From positions 1-15,042 of the forward strand of contig URHY01000057.1 of assembly GCA_900547815.1 (NCBI GenBank): a stretch of 15,042 bases of DNA. The letters run 5' to 3'. The position numbers and the translations under genes are program-made. How positions within the stretch are numbered: position 1 is the first letter of the stretch; each line of letters opens with the position of its first letter. Origin of the DNA: an uncultured Solobacterium sp. Lineage in GTDB: Bacteria; Bacillota_I; Bacilli_A; Erysipelotrichales; Erysipelotrichaceae. The notes under the pieces are model-generated. The model saw only the letters and a list, made by a program, of their open reading frames with translations, was not told where the DNA came from and did not search any database. Below are positions 7,582-14,700 of the stretch, one piece after another.

Positions 7582-7599
7582 ACAAATGTAAACAAATGT
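7582..7599. repeat. Tandem ACAAATGT half-palindromes, possible operator
   Basis: ACAAATGT occurs at 7582-7589 and again at 7592-7599, one helical turn (10 bp) apart. Each copy is an ACA-NN-TGT dyad. They lie about 30-50 nt upstream of the -35 of the NlpC/P60 gene promoter, a position suiting an activator or repressor site. The ACANNTGT core resembles BlaI/CopY-type operators, but no such regulator is encoded here. Confidence 0.3.
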
Positions 7600-7630
7600 A
7601 TTGTTTATGGGGGAAATTCATAATTTTGGT

Positions 7631-7659
7631 TTGTAAAGTAAAATGATTTTTAATATAAT
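7631..7659 (+). promoter_or_regulatory. Promoter of the NlpC/P60 repeat gene
   Basis: TTGTAA (7631-7636), exactly 17 nt, then a perfect TATAAT (7654-7659). Transcription would start near 7666, leaving a leader of about 20 nt with GGGAG (7671-7675) placed 10 nt before ATG 7686. This also rules out the upstream in-frame TTG at 7659, which lies inside the -10 box. Confidence 0.75.
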
Positions 7660-7685
7660 TGTCAAGGTTAGGGAGAGTTAGAAAT

Positions 7686-9797
7686 ATGAAACGTGGAATT
7701 AAATTATTTTTTCTTTTTTGTTTGAGTGGTATGATGTGTATTTCTTTGTTGCCATCAACGATTTATGCACAAGAAGAAGATACTCAAACTGTAGATGAAG
7801 AGAGTTCAGATTCAAGTGAACTTCCTAAGTCATCGAATATGGCGCCTGTATATCATTTTTCATTAGATAAATTTTTAACGGAGGATGAGATTGAGGCTGC
7901 AAAATTAAAGGCGGAAAATCCGAATTTGCGTTCTCGAGTAACATTCGCAGATATTTTGTATGAAGCAACAAAATATGAGGGGTTGCCTTATGTTTGGGGT
8001 GGTCGTTATCCTTCTCAAGGTGGTTTTGACTGTGCTGGACTTTGTATGTATGTATTTAATCAGGTTTGTGGTACAAGCTTTAATTTGATAAACACAAATG
8101 CGGCTATGTTGTATACAAGTCATTGTACGCCTGTTAGTGAAAGTGAAGCGCAGCCTGGAGATTTAGTATTCTTTAAGGGTACGTATGAACATATTAACTA
8201 TATTTCACATGTGGGTATTTATTGTGGTAATGGTGTTATGTTTAATGCGGGAGATCCAATTGGATATGGTTATGTCAATGATGTCATAAATATGAATGGA
8301 GCGCCTGCTGAAGTATTGTATGGCCGTGTTAATGGTGTAAATGTTGTGGGTAGTCAGACGGGTTGGAGTAATATCAATGGAAATTGGTATTATTTTGATG
8401 TGAATGACGGCATGCAGAAGGGTTGGATTCTAGATAATTCTTATTATTTGGATGAAAATGGTGTAATGTTGAGTGGTTGGCAAAACATTGATGGGGATGA
8501 TTATTTCTTCAATGCTTCTGGCTATAAGTTAAGAAATTGTTGGATAGGCAATAATTATTTGTTGGAAGATGGTAAGATGGCAAAAGATCAATGGATTGGT
8601 GATTACTATGTGGATGAAAATGGTCTTTGGGTACCTTCTTTACATCTTTATGAATGGAAGACTGTGGATGGAAAGAAAAAGTGTTATTCAAATAAGACTC
8701 ATTCTTTTGTAACAAATCAATTGATTCAAATTAATGGCTCATACTATTATTTTGATTCAGAAGGATGTGTAGCTACAGGATTTACTACAATTGATCAAAA
8801 TACATATTATTTTGATGCGAATGGAAAAATGGTTACGGGATGGATTCAAATCGATGGAACTTACTATTACTTTGATGCTTCTGGTGTTATGAAAACTGCG
8901 GGTTGGCAACAAAATTACTATTTGGATGCGGATGGTAAGATGTTGACTAAAGCATTTACGCCAGATGGATATTATGTAGGTAGTGATGGTGCTTATTTAA
9001 CGAATAGTTGGTTTAAGCATGATGGTAAAGATTATTATGTGAATGGCTATGGTCATTTGGTAAAAAATGCTTGGGTCGGAGCTTATTTCTTAAAAGCAGA
9101 TGGTGCGATGGCTACAAGTGAATTTACGCCAGATCAGTATTATGTAAATGCGAATGGTGTTTATTTAACAAGTCAATGGATTAAGCATGATGGTAAAGAT
9201 TATTATGTGAATGCGAGTGGTAAGCTTGTGAAAAAACAATGGGTTGGTGAATGTTATTTAGATGCGAATGGTGATCTTGTCACAAATGACTGGGTTGGTT
9301 CTTATTATGTAGATGAGAATGGGTTGTATGTAAGAAATAGTATGACGCCAGATGGATTCTATTGTGGTGCAGATGGTGTTTATGTCACAAACCGTTGGGT
9401 TAAATATAATGGTAAAGATTACTATATGAATGCATATGGTAAGATGGCTAAGGCTATTTGGCAAGGTAATTATTATTTGGGTGATGATGGTTTTATGTTG
9501 ACAAATACATTTACGCCAGATGGATTCTATGTGGGTAGTGATGGTGCTTGGTCTACAAGTCATTGGGTATTTGATGGTCAATGGTGGTATAGACATTATG
9601 ATGGTACTTACAAGACAAATGATTTTGAAACAATTGGAAATCAAACATATTACTTTAACAAGAATGGTTATATGGTAACAGGTTGGAAGAAAATCAATGG
9701 AAAAGACTATTTCTTCAATGCGTCTGGTGCTATGTTAAAGAGTACATATACTCCGGATAAGTTCTATGTTGGTGCTGATGGTGCTTGGCAGCATTAA
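7686..9797 (+). CDS. Secreted NlpC/P60 peptidoglycan hydrolase with choline-type binding repeats
   Basis: From ATG 7686 the protein has 703 residues. Residues 1-28 are a signal peptide (KR near the start, a hydrophobic core, likely cleavage after TIYA). An acidic/Ser linker follows, then an NlpC/P60 domain (about 80-220) with YVWGGRYPSQGGFDCAGL, catalytic Cys116, His175 in ISHVGIY, and Asn187 at the place of the third polar residue (often His). Such enzymes cut peptide bonds in peptidoglycan stem peptides. Residues about 225-703 are some twenty-odd aromatic repeats (GWSNINGNWYYFDVNDGM, TPDGYYVGSDGAYLTNSWF and similar) that should tether it to a decorated wall polymer. It lies directly after the choline operon, supporting phosphocholine as ligand, but has its own promoter and terminators. 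Several repeat blocks match the truncated protein at 131-1555 in sequence and order. It ends abruptly in a repeat (GADGAWQH) without the cysteine tail seen there. Confidence 0.88.
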   Translation: MKRGIKLFFLFCLSGMMCISLLPSTIYAQEEDTQTVDEESSDSSELPKSSNMAPVYHFSLDKFLTEDEIEAAKLKAENPNLRSRVTFADILYEATKYEGLPYVWGGRYPSQGGFDCAGLCMYVFNQVCGTSFNLINTNAAMLYTSHCTPVSESEAQPGDLVFFKGTYEHINYISHVGIYCGNGVMFNAGDPIGYGYVNDVINMNGAPAEVLYGRVNGVNVVGSQTGWSNINGNWYYFDVNDGMQKGWILDNSYYLDENGVMLSGWQNIDGDDYFFNASGYKLRNCWIGNNYLLEDGKMAKDQWIGDYYVDENGLWVPSLHLYEWKTVDGKKKCYSNKTHSFVTNQLIQINGSYYYFDSEGCVATGFTTIDQNTYYFDANGKMVTGWIQIDGTYYYFDASGVMKTAGWQQNYYLDADGKMLTKAFTPDGYYVGSDGAYLTNSWFKHDGKDYYVNGYGHLVKNAWVGAYFLKADGAMATSEFTPDQYYVNANGVYLTSQWIKHDGKDYYVNASGKLVKKQWVGECYLDANGDLVTNDWVGSYYVDENGLYVRNSMTPDGFYCGADGVYVTNRWVKYNGKDYYMNAYGKMAKAIWQGNYYLGDDGFMLTNTFTPDGFYVGSDGAWSTSHWVFDGQWWYRHYDGTYKTNDFETIGNQTYYFNKNGYMVTGWKKINGKDYFFNASGAMLKSTYTPDKFYVGADGAWQH

Positions 9798-9813
9798 TAA
9801 AGATAATTTTAAG

Positions 9814-9844
9814 ACTCTAACAACAGTGTTGTTGGAGTTTTTTT
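9814..9844 (+). terminator. Intrinsic terminator of the NlpC/P60 gene
   Basis: An 11-bp stem (ACTCTAACAAC 9814-9824 with GTTGTTGGAGT 9828-9838, one G-T wobble) with an AGT loop is followed by a seven-T run. It starts 17 nt after the stop codon. Confidence 0.88.
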
Positions 9845-9884
9845 AATGATATAATATCCCGAGTTTGACAGTTGAAAAAAGTAA

Positions 9885-9936
9885 AAAGTGCTAGAAAGCC
9901 TTTATTCAAGGTTTAATCTAGCACTTTCGTTTTTTT
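9885..9936. terminator. Second, probably bidirectional terminator hairpin
   Basis: An 11-bp perfect outer stem (AAAGTGCTAGA 9885-9895 / TCTAGCACTTT 9917-9927) and an inner CCTT/AAGG stem (9899-9902 / 9908-9911) are followed by CGTTTTTTT on the + strand. The left side is A-rich (AAAAAAGTAAAAA), giving a T-rich tail on the - strand. It could therefore stop transcripts from both sides, including a - strand ORF ending at 9956. Confidence 0.7.
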
Positions 9937-9955
9937 GAAATGTTGTATGTGATTT

Positions 9956-10168
9956 CTATTTTGAAAATTTTTTTACTATTTTGTTTAAATCACTTGGTCT
10001 ATAGTACTTTCTGTTTAGTTGTAGCTCGAAACATCTTTCTAATGCATCTAATGCCTGACTTCCACTATAGATGGATTTGTAGTACATGTCATCCATATTT
10101 ACTACATTCATATTTCGTAATGTTTTTATTAGGTTTGATGTTGTTACATGAGTTAAGTTGTCATCCAA
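9956..10168 (-). pseudogene. Unrecognised minus-strand ORF, possible gene remnant
   Basis: The 70-codon frame has a protein-like composition (for example SGSQALDALERCFELQLN and PSDLNKIVKKFSK) and ends just before a hairpin with a T-rich tail on the - strand, as the 3' end of a gene would. It lacks a good start: only TTG at 10168, directly after a stop and with no clear ribosome site. A 5'-truncated remnant fits best. No family is recognised. The overlapping + frame (9940-10185) is hydrophobic and low in complexity and looks like its shadow. Confidence 0.3.
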
Positions 10169-10223
10169 TTACCACTATCATATAGTAACTAATAATTTAT
10201 TAACTAACGATTTAACTAATTTT

Positions 10224-10343
10224 ATGTTAGATTATTTATTCCACGAAAAGGCTAATGAAATAGAAAGATTAAAGAAACAGAATTCTCTTTTAAAAATGGA
10301 AATAGAAGCTTCAAATATAAATGTCAGGTGTGTATCCGATTAA
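10224..10343 (+). CDS. Small hypothetical ORF with a short coiled-coil segment
   Basis: From ATG 10224 this gives 39 residues with a charged heptad-like helix (HEKANEIERLKKQNSLLKM). The frame is open back to a TTG at 10158. No ribosome site is visible before either start. It overlaps the next small ORF by 23 nt. It may be a remnant of a longer coiled-coil protein. Function unknown. Confidence 0.25.
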   Translation: MLDYLFHEKANEIERLKKQNSLLKMEIEASNINVRCVSD

Positions 10344-10518
10344 AGATATAACTGATTTAAATCATTTGATTGAAATTGATACAACTATATATAAACTTTT
10401 CATAGGTACACCTGTTTTAAAATGTTCTACACAATATGAAGTTGTAATTAAATTAACTGATGAATATAATCTGGAGATTCATAAAATTATTAAATGTAAT
10501 GTAAAAGAAGAGTGTTAA
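10321..10518 (+). CDS. Small hypothetical protein, 65 aa
   Basis: The ATG at 10321 directly follows an in-frame TAA. The 65-residue product (beginning MSGVYPIKDITDLNH, ending NVKEEC) has a mixed, protein-like composition with alternating hydrophobic residues suggesting beta strands. No Shine-Dalgarno is visible, and no family is recognised. It lies at the junction between the wall-protein locus and the defence operon. Confidence 0.35.
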   Translation: MSGVYPIKDITDLNHLIEIDTTIYKLFIGTPVLKCSTQYEVVIKLTDEYNLEIHKIIKCNVKEEC

Positions 10519-10878
10519 ACTTGTTAACAAATCTTGTTTAGGACGCAATTAATTTAGGTTGAATTAGGTAAATTTGCAGTTCAAAAATTTAAAAATCAAC
10601 ATATCCTTTGAACGGTTTATACCTGATATTTGGTTCGGGTAACATTTAGTTGTCCGAGTCTTTTTTTAACTATTTTGAATTTGCAGTTATTCTTTCGATT
10701 TCAAAGTCAAAAAACTTTAATATGGTATTTGTTTAATCGATTTTATAACTCATACTGTTTTAAGACTGGTTTGGATAAAACTATATTTATTTGGTTAGGA
10801 TTTTAAAAAATATATTTATTATTAATGTCCAAAAATAAGGGTCCGATACGTCAAAAGTTATTTTAAGAAGTGATGTTA
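10519..10878. other. AT-rich intergenic stretch before the defence operon
   Basis: No convincing gene on either strand. It holds a terminator-like hairpin (10635-10667) and an 11-nt direct repeat AATTTGCAGTT (10571-10581 and 10678-10688) that flanks the hairpin. Otherwise it is AT-rich sequence with scattered stops in all frames. Confidence 0.5.
10635..10667 (+). terminator. Terminator-like hairpin upstream of the defence operon
   Basis: A 9-bp stem TCGGGTAAC (10635-10643) / GTTGTCCGA (10649-10657) with two G-T wobbles and an ATTTA loop is followed by GTC and seven T. It could insulate the operon from upstream transcription, or end the small ORFs at 10224-10518. Confidence 0.65.
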
Positions 10879-10887
10879 TGTTATAAT
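10879..10887 (+). promoter_or_regulatory. Extended -10 promoter of the Lamassu-like operon
   Basis: TGTTATAAT is a perfect extended -10 (TG-N-TATAAT), which can work without a good -35; the -35 position is indeed poor. The transcript would start near 10894, giving a leader of about 113 nt before the effector ATG that contains an 18-codon ORF. Confidence 0.55.
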
Positions 10888-10953
10888 ATATAAAATAAAT
10901 TTTGAGAATAAAAAGGGAAAGGATAAGGTTACTTATAGTAGTGGTAATAAATT

Positions 10954-11010
10954 ATGCCAATCTTTGAAATTAAAGTGTTTATAACATTGTTAGGTGGGAC
11001 AGAAAGATGA
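10954..11010 (+). CDS. 18-codon leader ORF overlapping the effector start (ATGA)
   Basis: ATG 10954 opens an 18-codon frame (MPIFEIKVFITLLGGTER) whose TGA (11008-11010) overlaps the effector ATG (11007-11009) as ATGA. This arrangement is typical of translational coupling. The ribosome site is weak (GTGG, 10941-10944), so it may be chance. If translated, it would couple effector synthesis to ribosome passage through the leader. Confidence 0.25.
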   Translation: MPIFEIKVFITLLGGTER

Positions 11011-11960
11011 TTTTAGATTTTTTGGATGCAAATTTAGATGGTAATTCTTGGGAGAAATTATGCCAGTCATGTTATCGGCTTAGATATCAGGATCAACATT
11101 ATACAGAAATTCCAGCAGTGCAAGGAGGAGATGCTGAAATTGAGGGATTTACAAGAAATGGAATTGTTATCCAGTGTTACTGTCCAGAAAGAAATTATTC
11201 AGATAATGAATTATATGATCATTTAAGAAATAAAATGACTCGTGATTTAGGTAAATTACTTGATTCAAATTATAAGAAAAGACTAGCGGAATTGGGTGTT
11301 CCTTTGATACATGAATGGCATTTTGTTATTCCTGAAAATAAGGATGATAGACTTCTTAAACATGCAGAATCTAAAAGAAAAGAAGTTATGAAAGCTAAGC
11401 AAGACAATCCTGAAAGATATGATCACATTGCAGATGATTTTGCCATTATAATAAAAGTTGCAGAAGATTTTAAATTTGAGATTACGAGAATTATTCGAGA
11501 ATCTTTAACTGATAAAAAGTTAAATTTGACAATACAAAATGTTAAGCAAGTGGATTGGAATCAATGTGAATCAGATAAAGTAAATAATATTAAGCGGAAA
11601 GTAAAAGCTGTGATGAATGATGTAAATGAAAATGATGAATTTTTCAAAGACGCAGTGCATACATATGTTGAGGCGTATATAAAAGGTTTAGTAATAATGC
11701 AAAAATTAAGAGTGTCTTATGCGGACATCTACGAAGATGTTCACAATTTAGAGCAAGCATATAAAAGAGAAGTATCATTAAAAACTAGAATGAATATGGA
11801 TAATAGTTTGAATTTTAAGATTTTTAATGAAATATTAGGAGATTTTGAGCAAAAATTAAGTAAAGATTTTAAATATTTCGATTCAGCATCAATATCAGAA
11901 TTGAAAATTGATATCATAAGTATGTGGTTAGCTGATTGTTCAATGGAATTTAGAAAGTAG
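11007..11960 (+). CDS. lmuA: ABC-3C/Lamassu-type effector with Mrr-like (PD-(D/E)XK-fold) N-terminus
   Basis: The 317-residue first gene of a three-gene defence-type operon. Residues about 12-60 follow the Mrr/PD-(D/E)XK pattern: a helix (SWEKLCQSCYRLRY), a strand, then GGDAEIEG with Asp42, then GIVIQCYC with Gln56. In active Mrr-like nucleases the last motif is (E/Q)-x-K; here the Lys position is Tyr58, so catalysis is doubtful or uses a displaced residue. The C-terminal half is helical and would be the part that docks on the ATPase complex. In Lamassu systems LmuA is the toxic effector held by LmuB/LmuC until phage or plasmid DNA is sensed. Assignment rests largely on gene order and the strength of the two downstream genes. 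AGGTGGG (10992-10998) is 8 nt before the ATG. TAG is the stop, and the next gene begins 8 nt later. Confidence 0.65.
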   Translation: MILDFLDANLDGNSWEKLCQSCYRLRYQDQHYTEIPAVQGGDAEIEGFTRNGIVIQCYCPERNYSDNELYDHLRNKMTRDLGKLLDSNYKKRLAELGVPLIHEWHFVIPENKDDRLLKHAESKRKEVMKAKQDNPERYDHIADDFAIIIKVAEDFKFEITRIIRESLTDKKLNLTIQNVKQVDWNQCESDKVNNIKRKVKAVMNDVNENDEFFKDAVHTYVEAYIKGLVIMQKLRVSYADIYEDVHNLEQAYKREVSLKTRMNMDNSLNFKIFNEILGDFEQKLSKDFKYFDSASISELKIDIISMWLADCSMEFRK

Positions 11961-11968
11961 ATGAAAAT

Positions 11969-12448
11969 ATGGATAATTATTTATTAACAGATGAGATTGT
12001 TTTCCAGTCTAAGCCAGATGCTGTGCCTTATAATTATCGTATTAGTTATAAAATAGCACAGATATGTATTATTATATGTAAATCTTCTAAAGGTCGATCT
12101 GGTTGTTCTTTAATTAAATTGCATATTATTTCAAATGCACTAAATAAGAAAGAGTATATGATAAATCTACTTGATTATGTGAATGATCGAAAAGAGTATA
12201 TTTTTGTTCGATTTGATCCTGTAGTAAATCGGGCAATAAAATATGCAATAGGAGATCAATTAGTATTTCAATTAAAAAATGGAACATTTCAACTCACTGA
12301 GAAAGGAAAAAAACTTGTCGAAATGGTTGAAAAAGAGAACGTTTTGGTTAGAGAAAGAAGTTTTTTGAACAAACTAGGAACAAAATTAACCAATGCAAAA
12401 ATTAATCAGCTAAGGTCTTTGTGGAGGTGTAAAAATGTTGAGAATTGA
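11969..12448 (+). CDS. lmuC: ABC-three-component middle component (LmuC-like winged helix)
   Basis: The 159-residue product has the pattern of ABC-3C middle components: SYKIAQICIIICKSS, then a SLIKLHIISNAL helix, the conserved-looking FDPVVNRAIKYAIG segment, and a final TFQLTEKGKKLVEMV wing typical of winged-helix domains. In Lamassu/Ddm systems this small subunit bridges the SMC-like ATPase and the effector. It starts 8 nt after the effector gene, with only a weak ribosome site, so coupling to the upstream gene is likely. Its last 14 nt overlap the ATPase gene. Family assignment is by motif memory plus operon order; a generic winged-helix protein is the alternative. Confidence 0.7.
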   Translation: MDNYLLTDEIVFQSKPDAVPYNYRISYKIAQICIIICKSSKGRSGCSLIKLHIISNALNKKEYMINLLDYVNDRKEYIFVRFDPVVNRAIKYAIGDQLVFQLKNGTFQLTEKGKKLVEMVEKENVLVRERSFLNKLGTKLTNAKINQLRSLWRCKNVEN

Positions 12449-14450
12449 TCGATTAAGGATAGAAATACAAACAGAAGATGGCTTGTATGGAGTTGATGAA
12501 CAGTTTAAATCAGGACTTAATTTATTAGTTAGCGAAGATAATACTTGTGGAAAAAGTTCTATCTTGGAAGCAATTTATTATGGTCTTGGATTTGAAGAAA
12601 TAATTGGAGGAAAAGGAGAAAAAGTTTTAACGTCAGTATATAAAACATGTATTGAGCATGATGATAAAGAATTAGCGGTTTTAGAATCTAAAATATATCT
12701 ACAAATATCAAATGGAAGAGAAGTGGTTACTCTTTATCGAGCTGCCAAAATGCAAAATCGAGATAATAAACTTATAACTGTTTATCATGCACAAATGGAT
12801 ATGATTAAAGATGCAAGATGGGTTGAAGATACTTATGTTCATTTGCCAAATTCAGCTGTCAATAAACAAGGTTTTCATTACTTTTTGGAGAGATTTTTAC
12901 ATCTTGAACTTCCGATAGTACCAACTACTGATGGGAAACAAAGAAAATTATATCTACAATTAATATTTTCTTGCATGTTTATTGAACAGAAGCATGGGTG
13001 GGCAGATTTATTCTCAGGTATGCCTATATTAGGAATTAAAGATTCTAAAAAAAGAGTATTAGAATTCATTATGAATTTGGATACTTTAAGTAATGAAAAG
13101 AAGAAAGAAAAATTAAAGTCTCAAAAAGAAAGGATAACGAAAGATTGGGAAATATTGACAAGAGATATAATAAATGCATGTGGTAGAGAAGAATGTGAGA
13201 TTATTGGTATACCAATTAAACCTTGTGTGTTGACTAACGATGTTTTAACGAAAATCCATATTTTAAAAGATAAAGAAAACATACATGAATATATTATAAA
13301 ATTAAAAAAAGAGTGTAGTGAAATTAAAAGTATAAAACCCAAAGTAGTTGATAATTTTGACTATTTACAAGAAGAACTTAGCAAGACCGAAGATGAAATA
13401 GTTTCATATGAGACGGACATAAAATTGATGCAAGAACAAATAACACAAGAAAAAGCATCAATACAAATCTTAAATGATAATTTAGAAATAATAGATATGG
13501 ATTTAAGTAATAATAAAGATGCCGCAAAATTAAGAGGTTTAGGTTCAGAACTCAATTGTTTAACATCTAAAGACATTTGTCCGGTTTGTCACCAACATAT
13601 ACAAGATTCATTACTTCCAGTTGTAGATGGAAATTATGTAATGAGTATTGATGAAAATATACAGCATTTGAATGCTCAAAAAGAAATGTTGGAATATGCT
13701 AAAGAAAGTCATATACAAAACAAGAAAGATTTGGATGAAAAGTTACAATCATTAAAAGGGGATTTATTTACTTTAAGAAGATTGGCAAAAACATTAAGAA
13801 GTGATTTATATGCAGTAAATGAAAATCTGTCAGAATCTTTAGTTTATAAAAAAATAACATTACAGGCTAAAATTGATCAGTTAGAAAGTTTATCAAAGTA
13901 TATCGAGGATCAAAAGGAGACGTTCATTAATCTTTCAAATGATTGGAAAACATATTTACAAAGTAAAGAGGAATTACCAAAAAATAAATTTTCAGAAAGT
14001 GATTATAAGAAAATCAGATTATTATGCAAATATTTTATATCAAATTTAGAAAATTATAATTATAAGAGTGTTATAAATAAGAATGAAATTACAATTTCAG
14101 AAGATACTTATTTACCAATTATTGAAGAGTTTGACATGAAATTCGATTCTTCTGCAAGTGATAATATTAGAGGTATTTGGGCATATACTATAGCATTATT
14201 ACAAGTTTCTATGAGTGAAAGGGGAAATCATCCTGGGGTATTAATATTTGATGAGCCAGTTCAACATAGTATTGTACCTAATGATATGAAAAAGTTTTTG
14301 GATAGTATAGTGCAACTAGGAAAGAACTGTCAAACGATTATTGGTATTACAGCAAAGGATAGTGATACACAAAGGAATATTAATGAGTTTAAAGAAGATG
14401 TATGTCATCAAATAAAAGTGAAAAATAAAGCATTCCAAAAGTTAATTTAA
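12435..14450 (+). CDS. lmuB: SMC/Rad50-like ATPase of an ABC-3C/Lamassu system
   Basis: The 671-residue ABC ATPase has split nucleotide-binding halves and coiled-coil arms. The N-terminal half carries a Walker A variant, SEDNTCGKSS (33-42), with Lys40-Ser41 and Glu34 replacing the usual first Gly. Heptad-rich arms run from about 205 to 380 and 400 to 510, meeting at a zinc-hook CPVC (Cys382, Cys385). The C-terminal half has a signature-like segment SASDNIRG (573-580) and Walker B VLIFDEP with Asp606-Glu607. LmuB proteins sense foreign DNA, often ends or unusual structures, and release the effector. The length is short for a true Rad50 (usually over 800) but typical of conflict-system SMC proteins. 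The best ribosome site of the operon, GGAGGTG (12423-12429), precedes the ATG, which lies 14 nt inside the middle-component gene. OLD- or RecF-type ATPases are less likely because of the hook and neighbours. Confidence 0.8.
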   Translation: MLRIDRLRIEIQTEDGLYGVDEQFKSGLNLLVSEDNTCGKSSILEAIYYGLGFEEIIGGKGEKVLTSVYKTCIEHDDKELAVLESKIYLQISNGREVVTLYRAAKMQNRDNKLITVYHAQMDMIKDARWVEDTYVHLPNSAVNKQGFHYFLERFLHLELPIVPTTDGKQRKLYLQLIFSCMFIEQKHGWADLFSGMPILGIKDSKKRVLEFIMNLDTLSNEKKKEKLKSQKERITKDWEILTRDIINACGREECEIIGIPIKPCVLTNDVLTKIHILKDKENIHEYIIKLKKECSEIKSIKPKVVDNFDYLQEELSKTEDEIVSYETDIKLMQEQITQEKASIQILNDNLEIIDMDLSNNKDAAKLRGLGSELNCLTSKDICPVCHQHIQDSLLPVVDGNYVMSIDENIQHLNAQKEMLEYAKESHIQNKKDLDEKLQSLKGDLFTLRRLAKTLRSDLYAVNENLSESLVYKKITLQAKIDQLESLSKYIEDQKETFINLSNDWKTYLQSKEELPKNKFSESDYKKIRLLCKYFISNLENYNYKSVINKNEITISEDTYLPIIEEFDMKFDSSASDNIRGIWAYTIALLQVSMSERGNHPGVLIFDEPVQHSIVPNDMKKFLDSIVQLGKNCQTIIGITAKDSDTQRNINEFKEDVCHQIKVKNKAFQKLI

Positions 14451-14513
14451 AAATAGTTGATTGAATCATACATGAGTCATCGAAAATATAAAAATCCAGT
14501 GATCTGTGTAATT

Positions 14514-14540
14514 ATTGTAGCATTAATTTAATGCTACAAT
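14514..14540. repeat. 27-nt inverted repeat downstream of the ATPase gene
   Basis: ATTGTAGCATTAA (14514-14526) and TTAATGCTACAAT (14528-14540) are perfect 13-nt arms around a single T. No T run follows directly, so it is not a standard terminator. It could act as a 3'-end hairpin, an operator, or the recombination site of an inserted element. It lies about 65 nt after the operon's last stop. Confidence 0.6.
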
Positions 14541-14668
14541 GGTTTAAGTTATGTGGACCAATTGGTTTGTTTTTAATTAAGAATTTATGATTTATTAAGT
14601 AGAAAATTGAAGATGAAATTATCATTATGATAATTCTGCAGTTTTACAACTCTAAATGACTATAAAAT

Positions 14669-14700
14669 GAAAAGAAGCTCACCATGAACTTCTTTTCTTT
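14669..14700. terminator. Terminator-like hairpin in right flank
   Basis: GAAAAGAAG (14669-14677) pairs with CTTCTTTTC (14689-14697), followed by TTT; the left flank is A/T-rich, so it could work on either strand. No adjacent gene is seen, so its transcript is unknown. Confidence 0.35.

Noticed and set aside
7659..7685. TTG start for the NlpC/P60 protein
   Set aside because: It lies in the -10 box of the promoter, adds residues before a standard signal peptide, and ATG 7686 has a well-placed ribosome site.
8340..9797. DNA repeats in the wall proteins as a CRISPR-like or satellite array
   Set aside because: The periodicity is in the protein (about 20-residue units) with third-position drift and no conserved non-coding repeat or spacer pattern.
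9865..9894. TTGACA at 9865-9870 as a promoter -35
   Set aside because: No acceptable -10 at 16-18 nt; the expected place is inside the stem of the second terminator hairpin.
9940..10185. Plus-strand 81-codon ORF, apparently a small membrane protein
   Set aside because: Hydrophobicity follows from being antisense to a more protein-like minus-strand frame; no ribosome site, and it starts just after a terminator.
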